From: an uncultured bacterium
GTDB taxonomy: Bacteria > Myxococcota_A > UBA9042 > PHBI01
Assembly (NCBI GenBank): GCA_938040325.1
Contig: CALHXW010000131.1
Span: forward strand, 1-53,399
Reading direction: 5' to 3'
Length of the DNA: 53,399 nucleotides
Below, one piece after another: positions 35,552-43,778 of the stretch (positions are counted from its first letter, which is position 1; every line of letters begins with the position of its first letter). The translations under genes and the position numbers were made by a program. Below the pieces are notes generated by a model. That model was not told the origin of the DNA, searched no databases, and saw nothing but the letters and a program-made list of their open reading frames with translations.

Positions 35552-35708
35552 GTTGTAGATGCCGGAAGTTCGTTCCTAGGTCCCGACAGGCCGTCGTCGA
35601 GGTCGAGATCCGACGCCGCCGACGTGTCGGGACCGTTCAAGAAGTCGGACCGACGAGATCGGCGATGGACCGTCGAGGAGATAGGAACGAACTTCCGATC
35701 TCTACAAC
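35552..35708. repeat. 157-bp inverted-repeat structure with 27-nt arms
   Basis: Left arm 35552-35578 and right arm 35682-35708 are inverted copies (24 of 27 bases), including the unbroken 16-base block CGGAAGTTCGTTCCTA / TAGGAACGAACTTCCG. Directly after the left arm lies a second perfect dyad: GGTCCCGACA (35579-35588) with TGTCGGGACC (35625-35634). The whole forms a two-level hairpin or cruciform within the 368-bp gap between the Wza-like and dnaJ-like genes. Nothing else was recognised in that gap. It could be a MITE-like element, a structured RNA or a cruciform site; no flanking direct repeat is obvious. Confidence 0.85.
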
Positions 35709-35738
35709 GAGCGGTCGCTCCTCCGACGTCTGCCGATC

Positions 35739-36785
35739 ATGACGGAGACCACCCAGACCTGTCACTACGCCGTCTTGGGCGTGCCGGCGGACGCTACCCT
35801 CGATGCCGTGCGCGAGGCCTACAAGCGACTGGCAACACGGCTCCACCCAGATCGTCACGCCACGCCTGCAGCATTTCGGCTTATCAGCCAAGCCTATGAA
35901 ACCCTCTCTGACGCCGCCCGTCGAGAGCGCTACGACCAGCTACGAGCGTCGCTCATCGCGCAGAACGAGCCTCGCCCGCCTCGGATCGGTGACACCCTCC
36001 TAGGGCCGAAGAACGACGCAGCCCAACGTGGTCGGAATCGCGCCTACCGCCTGCACGTTGGCTTCTCAGACGCGATGTTAGGAACCCCCCAAGAGATCCA
36101 GCTCCCCGAAGAGATCACCTGCACCGCGTGCTACGGACGCGGTTTTGACCCAAGCGATCGGCCGATGGTCTGCGATGGCTGCGGTGGCGCTGGAACCACC
36201 GCATCCCAGAGCCTGCTGCGGACCCATGTGACGCCTTGCGGCGCCTGCGGTGGACGTGGGCATCGTTTCACGATGGCTTGCACGACCTGCGCTGCCAGCG
36301 GCACGACACGCGCCACAAAGACGTTCAGCGTGCCGCTTCCGACGCGGGCGGCGTCTGGCCTCGTGCTTCGACTTCGCGGCGCGGGTGAGGCAGGCAGCCA
36401 CGGCGGCGAGCACGGCGACTGTCTCGTGACGCTTACCGTCACGCCCCACGCCACGTTCGACGTGCACGATGACGACATTGTGTCCGTCGTCGACGTCCCG
36501 GTCACGACCGCGCTTACTGGCGGCGCTGTTGAGGTCGACACCATCGACGGACCGAAGGCGGTCAAGCTCAACCCATGCAGCCGCGAGGGGGACGTGCTTC
36601 GGCTGGTTGGTCATGGCGCGCCTCGGCAAAGCAACCCGCACGAGCGCGGTGACCACCGCGCAAAGGTCAGGCTCCGGTTTCCGAGGACGTTGGACGAGCA
36701 CGCCCTCGGCTTGGTAGGCGAGCTGCACGCACATCTCGTCTCGCGCGGCGAGTTTTCCGATGAGGACCGCGGGGAGAAATCATGA
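35739..36785 (+). CDS. DnaJ-family protein with Zn-finger domain
   Basis: A 348-residue type-I-like DnaJ. The J domain covers about 9-70 with the HPD motif at 36-38, which stimulates DnaK ATPase. Four zinc-finger Cys repeats follow: CTACYGRG, CDGCGGAG, CGACGGRG and CTTCAASG. The C-terminal substrate-binding beta domain reaches the end. The Gly/Phe-rich linker of classical DnaJ is missing, replaced by about 30 residues without that bias. It is probably a second, specialised DnaJ rather than the housekeeping one. No clear ribosome site precedes the ATG. It overlaps the next gene (ATGA). Confidence 0.9.
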   Translation: MTETTQTCHYAVLGVPADATLDAVREAYKRLATRLHPDRHATPAAFRLISQAYETLSDAARRERYDQLRASLIAQNEPRPPRIGDTLLGPKNDAAQRGRNRAYRLHVGFSDAMLGTPQEIQLPEEITCTACYGRGFDPSDRPMVCDGCGGAGTTASQSLLRTHVTPCGACGGRGHRFTMACTTCAASGTTRATKTFSVPLPTRAASGLVLRLRGAGEAGSHGGEHGDCLVTLTVTPHATFDVHDDDIVSVVDVPVTTALTGGAVEVDTIDGPKAVKLNPCSREGDVLRLVGHGAPRQSNPHERGDHRAKVRLRFPRTLDEHALGLVGELHAHLVSRGEFSDEDRGEKS

Positions 36786-38956
36786 CGACACAACCAAACA
36801 GCGCACGGCGTCCTCGCAGCGTGCAGAAACTGGCACCGGGCGCCGTTGACGAACACGGAGTACACACCACGCCCGTCCCACGGACCCAGTTCCTATCGAC
36901 GTCGCCGAGTCCTGAGGGGGGCGCCAAGCTTACCTCACGTCCAGGAACCCGTGTTCTCTCGGACGCAGGGTCGCGCGGGAACATCCTGACCGTGGTTGCC
37001 GTCGCAACGATTCTCCTCGGCGCCTTCACAGGATGCCCAAGTCGCAGCGCACAGCCCGTCAACGGTGGTGGCTCGACCGTTATCCACGTCGGGATCGAGC
37101 GACCCACTGGGCCGCAGACCAACCCTGACGCCCGCGCACTCCTCGACGACGCTCGCGCCCGCCACGCCGGTGGTGACTACGTTGGTGCACGCGCGATCTA
37201 CTTCACGATCATCAAGCGCCACGGCGAAGCGCTGGAGGCTCGTGATGCCCTCGTCGAGATTGCCGAGGACGCGCTCAAGCGCGCCGACTACGCCATGGTC
37301 GAGCGGGTCGCCGCTCAGATTCCCGACGACGGCACCGTCGCTGCACTCCGTGCGCGTCGCGACCTCACGCTGGCACGAGCATTCGAGGCCCGTCGCGAGT
37401 ACCAACGAGCTGCGGCGTTGTATCGAGTCCTGCTAGCCGACCGGCCGGTGGCCGAGTCTCCTGCGCGCGTCGGCGCAGCTCGCTGCCTCTTTCTCGCCGG
37501 TCAGACCGCCGATGCAGCCGCCCTAGCCGGCGAGCTTGAGCTATCCCCCGAGCCAAGCGCGACACGCGAGCGCCTGGCTCGTTGGGTCACACCTGCCCTC
37601 GCCAACGACCTCCCAACCAGTCGCGAGCTACTCAGCGTGCTGCCGCCGTCCGACCCATGGCGCGGGTACGTGGGCCTGGCGGTGGCTCGCCACGACTGCG
37701 CCCACGCACGCTTACAGACGTGCCGTGACGGCGCGCTTGCCGCCGAGAGCGCCAGTGACGACGCTTGGCGCGACGAGTCGAAGAAGCTTCTGGCGCACGT
37801 TGCGACGTGGGACGTCACGACACCGCAAACCCTGGGCGTGCTGCTACCGCTGTCGGGAAAGTACAAACGGCTCGGCGAGACCGCCAAGCAGGCAATCGAG
37901 CTCGCGCTGGAGTCGTTTCCCAACATCACGCCGGTGTTTCGCGACACCAAGGGCGTCGCCAAGCACTCGACCGAGCAGGCAACGGCACTCATTGTTGAGG
38001 ACCACGTCGTGTCGGTGATCGGTCCGATCGGCCGCCAAGAGACCGCCGCGGCGCTTGAGGTCACAGGGGCCTTTGGGGTTCCCCATCTCGCGCTGTCCAG
38101 CTACGACGCTGGTGCCGCAGACCACGCCGCGTCGGTGCGGATCCGCCTCACTCCCAGCGACAAAGCGGCCGCAATCGCGCGCTACGCAGTGACCGAGCTC
38201 GGCGTTCGTCGCGTCGGGCTGCTCTACCCCGACAACCACGCGGGACGCACGCTCATGGGTGCGTTCTGGCGCGAAGCCGAGCGACTAGGCGCGTCCGTCT
38301 ACGCCGTCGAGAGCTACGCCTCTGACGAGAATGACTTCAACAAGGTGATCAAGCGACTGCTGGCCGCCGACGATCCCGGCACTGGCTATGCGGACATGGA
38401 CGCCTTGTTCATCCCCGATGGCGCTCGAACGGTCCGGCGCCTGGTCCCGTTCCTCAAGTACTGGGGCGTCGACGTCAAGACCGAGCCCGGGACCCGCGCT
38501 AAGGGTGTGCAGCTCCTCGGGGCGGACGGCTGGAACCATCCGTCGGTGGTCGACCGTGGCGACAACCTGACCGACAACGCCATCTTCGTAGATGCGTTCA
38601 CTCACGACCCCGACGACCCGTCGTCCGACGACTTTGCGCGCCGCTACTTTGCGCGCCACCAGACCCGTGCTCGGGCCTTCCAAGCCGAGGTCTTTGACGC
38701 CACCGGTATCGTTGCTAAGGCAACCGCTGGCGCCAAGGGCGCCGATCACAGCACGCGCCTTGCCGTCGTCGAGGCGCTCCACTCCACGACCAACTACCGC
38801 GGCGCCACTGGGCTCATCACCGTCCGCGCTGACGGTCTGGTCCGTCGCCGTCCGAAGCTCCTGACCATCGACCTTGACGACATCCGCGCTCGGCTCCCTG
38901 AGGACGAAGAGCGTGCGACCCGCGCCGAGCGTTTCGCACCCGAGCCGACCGAGTAG
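36782..38956 (+). CDS. LpoA/LivJ-like lipoprotein with type-1 periplasmic-binding fold
   Basis: A 724-residue protein. A hydrophobic segment and lipobox-like FTGC occur only at about residues 65-85, so either the N-terminus is unusually long or the real start lies downstream (no ATG is available before the segment). TPR-like helices cover about 115-330. From about 345 onward the chain is a type-1 periplasmic binding fold, starting TLGVLLPLSGKYKRLGETA and including GPIGRQETAAAL and GVRRVGLLYPDNHAGR. This TPR-plus-PBP1 layout is that of LpoA, the outer-membrane activator of penicillin-binding proteins. A general ligand-binding role is the alternative. The start overlaps dnaJ by four bases, with GGGGAG upstream. 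Confidence 0.85.
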   Translation: MTTQPNSARRPRSVQKLAPGAVDEHGVHTTPVPRTQFLSTSPSPEGGAKLTSRPGTRVLSDAGSRGNILTVVAVATILLGAFTGCPSRSAQPVNGGGSTVIHVGIERPTGPQTNPDARALLDDARARHAGGDYVGARAIYFTIIKRHGEALEARDALVEIAEDALKRADYAMVERVAAQIPDDGTVAALRARRDLTLARAFEARREYQRAAALYRVLLADRPVAESPARVGAARCLFLAGQTADAAALAGELELSPEPSATRERLARWVTPALANDLPTSRELLSVLPPSDPWRGYVGLAVARHDCAHARLQTCRDGALAAESASDDAWRDESKKLLAHVATWDVTTPQTLGVLLPLSGKYKRLGETAKQAIELALESFPNITPVFRDTKGVAKHSTEQATALIVEDHVVSVIGPIGRQETAAALEVTGAFGVPHLALSSYDAGAADHAASVRIRLTPSDKAAAIARYAVTELGVRRVGLLYPDNHAGRTLMGAFWREAERLGASVYAVESYASDENDFNKVIKRLLAADDPGTGYADMDALFIPDGARTVRRLVPFLKYWGVDVKTEPGTRAKGVQLLGADGWNHPSVVDRGDNLTDNAIFVDAFTHDPDDPSSDDFARRYFARHQTRARAFQAEVFDATGIVAKATAGAKGADHSTRLAVVEALHSTTNYRGATGLITVRADGLVRRRPKLLTIDLDDIRARLPEDEERATRAERFAPEPTE

Positions 38957-39011
38957 CGCGCCCAATGAGCCCGCCGTTCGGCGTTGCCACCACCCAGAGA
39001 GGAGCACCGCG

Positions 39012-40019
39012 ATCGCCAGCAAGCAGACATCACGGCAACCTCAGGATGAACGCCCTCGCGTCGACCGCGAGTCGCGCTGGATTCGCACGTTGCTTGCGGC
39101 CACTCCGCACGCACCCTCGCCCGAAGGCCCCGGTGACGACGCTGCGATCGTTGATGGACGTGTTGTCACGACCGACGCATTCGTCGAGGGCACCCACTTT
39201 CTCCGCGCACACCCACCCGAGCTTCTCGCCCACAAGGTGGTCTATGCCAGCGCGTCCGATGTCTCGGCCATGGGGGCGACGCCGGCGTGGCTAACGCTCG
39301 CGGCTGCATTGCCTGCGGACCTCCCTGACGCCTACTGGGAGGCCTTTGCTCGCGGATTGGGAGCCGCCTGCCGAACTGCTGGGCTCACCTTGGTCGGCGG
39401 GGACACGGTGCGCAGCAGCGGGCCGCTCATGTTGAGCCTGACGGTGGTGGGGGACGCCCCGGCCAGACCACTGCTCCGCTCCGGCGCGCGACCCGGCGAC
39501 ACCCTCTTGTGCCGTGGACCGGTCGGACGCAGCGGGCACGGACTTCGGCGCTGGCTCGGCCACGCACGTGGCCTCTCCTGGCTGCCCGCCGCTCGCGACC
39601 TGCCGGCCTCGGTTCTCGACGACCCGTGCGTGCGACACCATCTCGCCCCGACGATTCCGCTCGACCTCGGCCTCTGGGCTGCGCAGCAGGGGGCGACGGC
39701 CGCTCTCGACCTCTCAGACGGCCTAGCGACGGACCTGCCGCGCTTGGCCCTCGCGTCGAGCGTTGACCTGGTCGTCGATCTTGGCGCGCTTCCGGTCGAT
39801 GCGGCGATCTCGGACCTGAGCCCAGCCGACCGTGCAGCGAGCGGTGAAGACTTCGGCCTCTGCGTGCTTGCTCCGCCCGAGCTCGTCGAAGGCTTTGCGC
39901 AACGGGACTTCGTGGCGATCGGCGAGGCGGTCGAAAAAGCCGAAGGCAGGTCGTCAGCGGCTGTGATATTTCGCGTCCACGGCCGCGCCATCCGCGTCGA
40001 GCCGTCGTTCGCTCACTGA
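39012..40019 (+). CDS. thiL: Thiamine-monophosphate kinase (start codon unusual)
   Basis: A ThiL of 335 residues, close to family length. GPGDDAAIV (about 39-47) and TTDAFVEGTHF form the ATP/Mg site, and DVSAMGATPAWLTLA, LVGGDTVRSSG and LDLSDGLATDL are all conserved. It phosphorylates thiamine monophosphate to the active cofactor. No ATG, GTG or TTG lies between the upstream stop and the conserved N-terminus. The best ribosome site (AGAGAGGAG, 38996-39004) stands seven bases before ATC at 39012, which I take as a likely non-standard start. An ATG at 38874 would lie 83 bases inside the upstream gene and add 46 unconserved residues; a TTG at 39090 would cut into the family N-terminus. Confidence 0.88.
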   Translation: MASKQTSRQPQDERPRVDRESRWIRTLLAATPHAPSPEGPGDDAAIVDGRVVTTDAFVEGTHFLRAHPPELLAHKVVYASASDVSAMGATPAWLTLAAALPADLPDAYWEAFARGLGAACRTAGLTLVGGDTVRSSGPLMLSLTVVGDAPARPLLRSGARPGDTLLCRGPVGRSGHGLRRWLGHARGLSWLPAARDLPASVLDDPCVRHHLAPTIPLDLGLWAAQQGATAALDLSDGLATDLPRLALASSVDLVVDLGALPVDAAISDLSPADRAASGEDFGLCVLAPPELVEGFAQRDFVAIGEAVEKAEGRSSAAVIFRVHGRAIRVEPSFAH

Positions 40020-40059
40020 CCGCCGACAGGCAATCCCGCTGCACACCCTCTCGCATCAC

Positions 40060-41112
40060 GTGAACTTCAGCGCCGCGCCGCCCTCGGTCGCGGAAGCGGA
40101 CGCCTACGTGCGCGGTCTGCGTGGGTCGGCAAAGCTCCGCCTTGGGCTCCTCTCCAACCCGATGGCCCGCACCAACTGGCGGTCGGTCGGTCACGCGCAG
40201 CTCAGCCCGTTGCTCCCCGACCGACAGAGCTGCCTCGAGACGCCATCGGTTGACGCCCTCGTGCCGGCGCTCAACTACCTGCTCTTTCAGCGCACCATCA
40301 ACCTCCTCGTCGTCAACGGCGGCGACGGCACCATCCACCACACCCTCAATGCCGCCGTCACCGCGACTCGCAACGCGAGCGCCGCATGCGGCCGTCCCGT
40401 TCCGCTCCCGACGTTTCTGTTCGTCAACGGCGGCGGAATGAACATGCTCGCGCGCGTCTTCGAGACCCGCGGACATCCCGTTCGAACGCTGCGCCGGTTT
40501 CTCAAGCACACCCGAGGCCGCCGCGTCGGCACGCTTAGCACCCGGGCTGTCCCGCTCCTCTCCGTTACCGAGGACTCCGGAAAGCAACGTCTCGGCTACA
40601 TCTTCGGCTCCGAGCTCGTGTTCAACGCGCTGACGATGTACGAGCGCTTTGGACAGGGCTACCTCGGCCTCGGACGCTTTCTCTGGGCCGTCGGTGCAGG
40701 CTACACCTTTCGCACGGAGCTCTGGAACAGGTCAGGCCACCTCCTCGATGCGCCTGAGACGCCCCTGATGGTCGATGAGACGACGTTTCCCCGCTACACC
40801 TCCCTGGTAGCCACAACGGTGCCCCTGCAGCTCGCTAAGGGGGTCGTAGGGACCTTTCACCGCGGTGCCCGGCCTGGGGCGTTCAACGCCGTCGCCGTGC
40901 TTCCAACCGACAAAGGCGAGGTGATCCGCACCATCCCGACGCTGATGCGCGGCGCTGAGGGCGAGGGCCTCGTCTATCATCGCGACGCTGTCGAAGCTCG
41001 GCTGCACGGGGCATACACACTCGATGGCGAGCGTTTCGCTCAGGGCGACTCGCAGACACCGCTGCGCGTTGCTGGCTCTCAAACCGTCGTCCGCGGAGTG
41101 TGGCTCGCGTGA
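40060..41112 (+). CDS. Diacylglycerol-kinase-like lipid kinase
   Basis: A 350-residue protein with the DAGK catalytic fold. VVNGGDGTIHHTLNA (GGDGT at 87-91) is the nucleotide-binding motif, and VNGGGMNMLAR stands where the family has GGTxNDxAR; the change of Thr and Asp/Asn residues is notable. The C-terminal beta domain is present. It probably phosphorylates a lipid or sphingoid-like substrate. It starts at GTG 40060, as no nearby ATG fits. A short overlap with the next gene suggests co-translation. Confidence 0.82.
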   Translation: MNFSAAPPSVAEADAYVRGLRGSAKLRLGLLSNPMARTNWRSVGHAQLSPLLPDRQSCLETPSVDALVPALNYLLFQRTINLLVVNGGDGTIHHTLNAAVTATRNASAACGRPVPLPTFLFVNGGGMNMLARVFETRGHPVRTLRRFLKHTRGRRVGTLSTRAVPLLSVTEDSGKQRLGYIFGSELVFNALTMYERFGQGYLGLGRFLWAVGAGYTFRTELWNRSGHLLDAPETPLMVDETTFPRYTSLVATTVPLQLAKGVVGTFHRGARPGAFNAVAVLPTDKGEVIRTIPTLMRGAEGEGLVYHRDAVEARLHGAYTLDGERFAQGDSQTPLRVAGSQTVVRGVWLA

Positions 41113-42452
41113 CCCAACCAACACTGACTCGACCGCTGCTCCTTGCGCTCGCTTTGGTCGCTACCGCCCTCGGCTGCGGCAAGGACCATCCCGTTGTGGA
41201 TCTCGACGCGACGGCATCCGCGCCCGGAACGCTTCAGCTTCCGCGTGACTTGCCTGTCGCCGCAGCACCCGCAGAGCCAGCGGCCGCGACCGACAAGAGC
41301 CAGCCGGCAGCACGCGATGATGCAGAGGCGCAAGGCCTTGTCTGGCGCGCCATCCCTGCGTCGCTTCGGATCTGGCGCGACACCGAGGTCTCCCTCAAAG
41401 TCCAAGGGCTCCCCGTCGGTCGCAACGCTGACTCCGTCCGCTGTCGCTGGTCGATCAAGGGCGCCGCGGAAGACCTCATCGGTTGCAGCGTCAAGCACAC
41501 CTTCGTCCGATCGGCCGCCGACGCCGAGGTGAAGCTCACGGTCACCGATGGCGACTGGTCGCTCTCGTCGACCCGCCCTCTGCCGCTCGATAGCCTCAGC
41601 GTCACCGTTGACGCACCAGAGCCGACCGCCGACGTCGGACTTGCCATTCCCAACGCCCGAAAGCCCACAGCGACCTCGTTCCGGCTGCTCTTGCTCGCGG
41701 ACTCCGATGGCGACCCAGCACAGGCTCAGCGCGCCACGCAGACCCTGCTGGAGCGCACTCAGCCTACGCTCGGCATTCACGTCGGCGGGCTGGTCGCGGC
41801 GGGGGGTGGAGACAAAGCCTGGGACGGGTCGCGTGAGGCGATCGCTCGATCGTTCGAAGCCGCCAAGGTTCCCATCGTGTACGCAATGTCTCCGACCGAC
41901 CTCCAAGAAGGGGCTCGCGTCCGGCGTCCCGACATCACAATGCTCGACGCACGCGACTACCCCGCTCGCTACAGCTTCTCGTTCAAAAACAGCTTCTTCG
42001 CTGTCATCTCGTCCAAGCCCGACGGGGGCCTCTCCGAAGACGAGCTCACCTGGCTCACGGATTCCCTCGCCAAGGCCCATGCGTTCGATGGCCGCTTCGT
42101 GGTGTCCTATCACCCGCTGAGTCGCTTCACCGACGCAGGTCGCGCCGTGCTGCAGCCCAAGTTTCGCGTGTACGAGCTGCTCCTTCGAGCCCAAGCAACG
42201 GCGTTTATCTCGGCGGGCGAGAGGGCCTACTTCCACGGCCGCTACGGCGCGCTCTCGGCAATCAGCGTGGGTCCGATCTCCGGTGAGGGGGTTCGGCTCC
42301 TCGGCGGAGAGTTCGCTCAGCCTGCCTCCGCAACCGTCGTCGATGTCGCTGCTGGCGTACCGCGGCGCGTCTTTGCGGTGGTCGGTCCGGACTTCTCTCA
42401 GCGTCTCGACGAGGTGAACCTGCCCGAGGCCGTTGAGGTCTATACCAAATGA
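41109..42452 (+). CDS. Lipoprotein with degenerate calcineurin-like phosphoesterase fold
   Basis: A protein of about 447 residues starting in a GTGA overlap with the kinase gene (a GTG at 41100 is an alternative). The lipobox is ATALGC. After an Ala/Pro linker and a domain of about 110 residues, the C-terminal part (about 190-445) follows the metallophosphoesterase strand order, but its metal motifs are broken. LLLADSDG replaces the GDxH site, HVGGLVAAGG the GDxxD site and YAMSPTD the GNHE/D site, while YHPLSRF remains and SAGERAYFH stands for GHxH. It is probably not a metal-dependent phosphatase and may have a binding role. The assignment is by fold pattern, with moderate certainty. Confidence 0.7.
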   Translation: MTQPTLTRPLLLALALVATALGCGKDHPVVDLDATASAPGTLQLPRDLPVAAAPAEPAAATDKSQPAARDDAEAQGLVWRAIPASLRIWRDTEVSLKVQGLPVGRNADSVRCRWSIKGAAEDLIGCSVKHTFVRSAADAEVKLTVTDGDWSLSSTRPLPLDSLSVTVDAPEPTADVGLAIPNARKPTATSFRLLLLADSDGDPAQAQRATQTLLERTQPTLGIHVGGLVAAGGGDKAWDGSREAIARSFEAAKVPIVYAMSPTDLQEGARVRRPDITMLDARDYPARYSFSFKNSFFAVISSKPDGGLSEDELTWLTDSLAKAHAFDGRFVVSYHPLSRFTDAGRAVLQPKFRVYELLLRAQATAFISAGERAYFHGRYGALSAISVGPISGEGVRLLGGEFAQPASATVVDVAAGVPRRVFAVVGPDFSQRLDEVNLPEAVEVYTK

Positions 42453-42480
42453 GCAACTCGCTTCTGCGCGCACGGCTCTA

Positions 42481-43653
42481 ATGCCGCCAGCGACGCTCAA
42501 CTCTCAGGAAGCAGACAACGGCCAAGCTGGCGGTATCTACGTCCACTTCCCGTTCTGCACCCATCGCTGCAACTACTGCGACTTCGTGCTGACGACGCCG
42601 AAGACGGTGCCTGTCGAGCGCTACACCGACGGCCTCATCGCCGAGCTCTCGCTGCGTGCTGACGGCCTTCACGTCCCGGCGCGGACGCTCTACATCGGCG
42701 GAGGCACCCCAAGCTTGTGGCCACCCCAAGCGCTCGCTCGCTTCGTGGATGCCGTGCGACGTCGTCCTGGTCTTGCGGCAGGGGCCGAGGTCACGGTCGA
42801 AGCGAACCCCCGTCAGGTCGATGCCGCGTGGATCGCCGGGGTTCGGGCTGCAGGCATCACGCGCGTGTCGCTTGGGATTCAAGCGCTTCGCGACGATCTC
42901 TTGGCCGGCATCACGCGTCGCCACTCTGGCGCTGGCGGCCTCGATGCGCTCAAGCGCCTGCTCGATGCCGACTTCCAGAGCGTCAGCGCGGACCTCATGT
43001 TCGGCCTTGCGGGTCAGCAGCTGACCGACTGGCGGTCTGATCTCGACCGTATCGCTGACACCGGTGTCCCCCACCTCTCGATCTACAACCTCACCGTCGA
43101 GCCACGCACGGCACTTGCAAAGGCCGTCTCGCGGCGCGACGTCGTGCTGCCCACCGAGGACGACCAGCTCACGATGCTCTTTGCCGCCGAAGACGTCCTC
43201 AGGGCTCGCGGGTTCGTCCACTACGAGGTGTCGAGCTATGCTCAGCCCGGCCACATCGCCCAGCACAACTCCAGCTACTGGGAGATGCGTCCGTACCTAG
43301 GGCTCGGCGTCGGAGCCCACGGGTTCGCTGACGGGCGCCGCTGGTCAAACATCGCCCGGGTCGCTGACTACCTCGACGCGGCGCTGGTCGACTCGAGACT
43401 GCCCGAAGCGTTCAGCGAGCAGCTCGACGCCGACACTTACGCGTTCGAGCGCCTGATGACCGGCTTACGTCGTCTCGACATCGGCGTTGCCATCGCGCCC
43501 GACGATCCGCGCTTTGGGCCAAAGCTTCAGGAGGCGGAGAAGGCCGGCTGGCTGACACTGAGCGGCGGTCGCGCCTGTCTGACGAAAACCGGCACACGCC
43601 TGATGGACACCGTCCTTAGGAGCTTCCTGCCCGACCCGCCGTCGGAGATGTAG
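42481..43653 (+). CDS. hemW: HemW-like radical SAM protein
   Basis: A 390-residue protein with the radical SAM cluster motif CTHRCNYC (Cys26, Cys30 and Cys33), the GGGTPSL motif and YNLTVEPRTAL. The HemW-specific HNSSYW segment and C-terminal winged-helix-like domain are present. HemW is a haem-binding chaperone often mislabelled as coproporphyrinogen III dehydrogenase (HemN); the CxxxCxxC spacing followed by DF, not HemN's longer motif, and the short N-terminus favour HemW. The start at 42481 follows the previous stop by 28 bases; an in-frame ATG at 42433 lies inside the preceding gene. Confidence 0.9.
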   Translation: MPPATLNSQEADNGQAGGIYVHFPFCTHRCNYCDFVLTTPKTVPVERYTDGLIAELSLRADGLHVPARTLYIGGGTPSLWPPQALARFVDAVRRRPGLAAGAEVTVEANPRQVDAAWIAGVRAAGITRVSLGIQALRDDLLAGITRRHSGAGGLDALKRLLDADFQSVSADLMFGLAGQQLTDWRSDLDRIADTGVPHLSIYNLTVEPRTALAKAVSRRDVVLPTEDDQLTMLFAAEDVLRARGFVHYEVSSYAQPGHIAQHNSSYWEMRPYLGLGVGAHGFADGRRWSNIARVADYLDAALVDSRLPEAFSEQLDADTYAFERLMTGLRRLDIGVAIAPDDPRFGPKLQEAEKAGWLTLSGGRACLTKTGTRLMDTVLRSFLPDPPSEM

Positions 43654-43778
43654 TCGTCACGCGCTGCCGTTTCCGCCGCCGCGAGCTCGTGCTCTTTGCT
43701 GCTTTCCCGACGCGCGTCGTCGGGGTAGAGATCTCTGCCTGAGACACACCTTCCACCGACTGAGACGAGGCGATAACG

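Noticed and set aside
38965..39294. A 109-codon plus-strand frame across the start of thiL, beginning with an ATG close to the upstream stop
   Set aside because: It is in another frame than conserved ThiL residues and has no family resemblance.
43706..43724. CCCGAC-N7-GTCGGG hairpin between hemW and fumC as a terminator
   Set aside because: No T run follows on the plus strand; the role is unclear.
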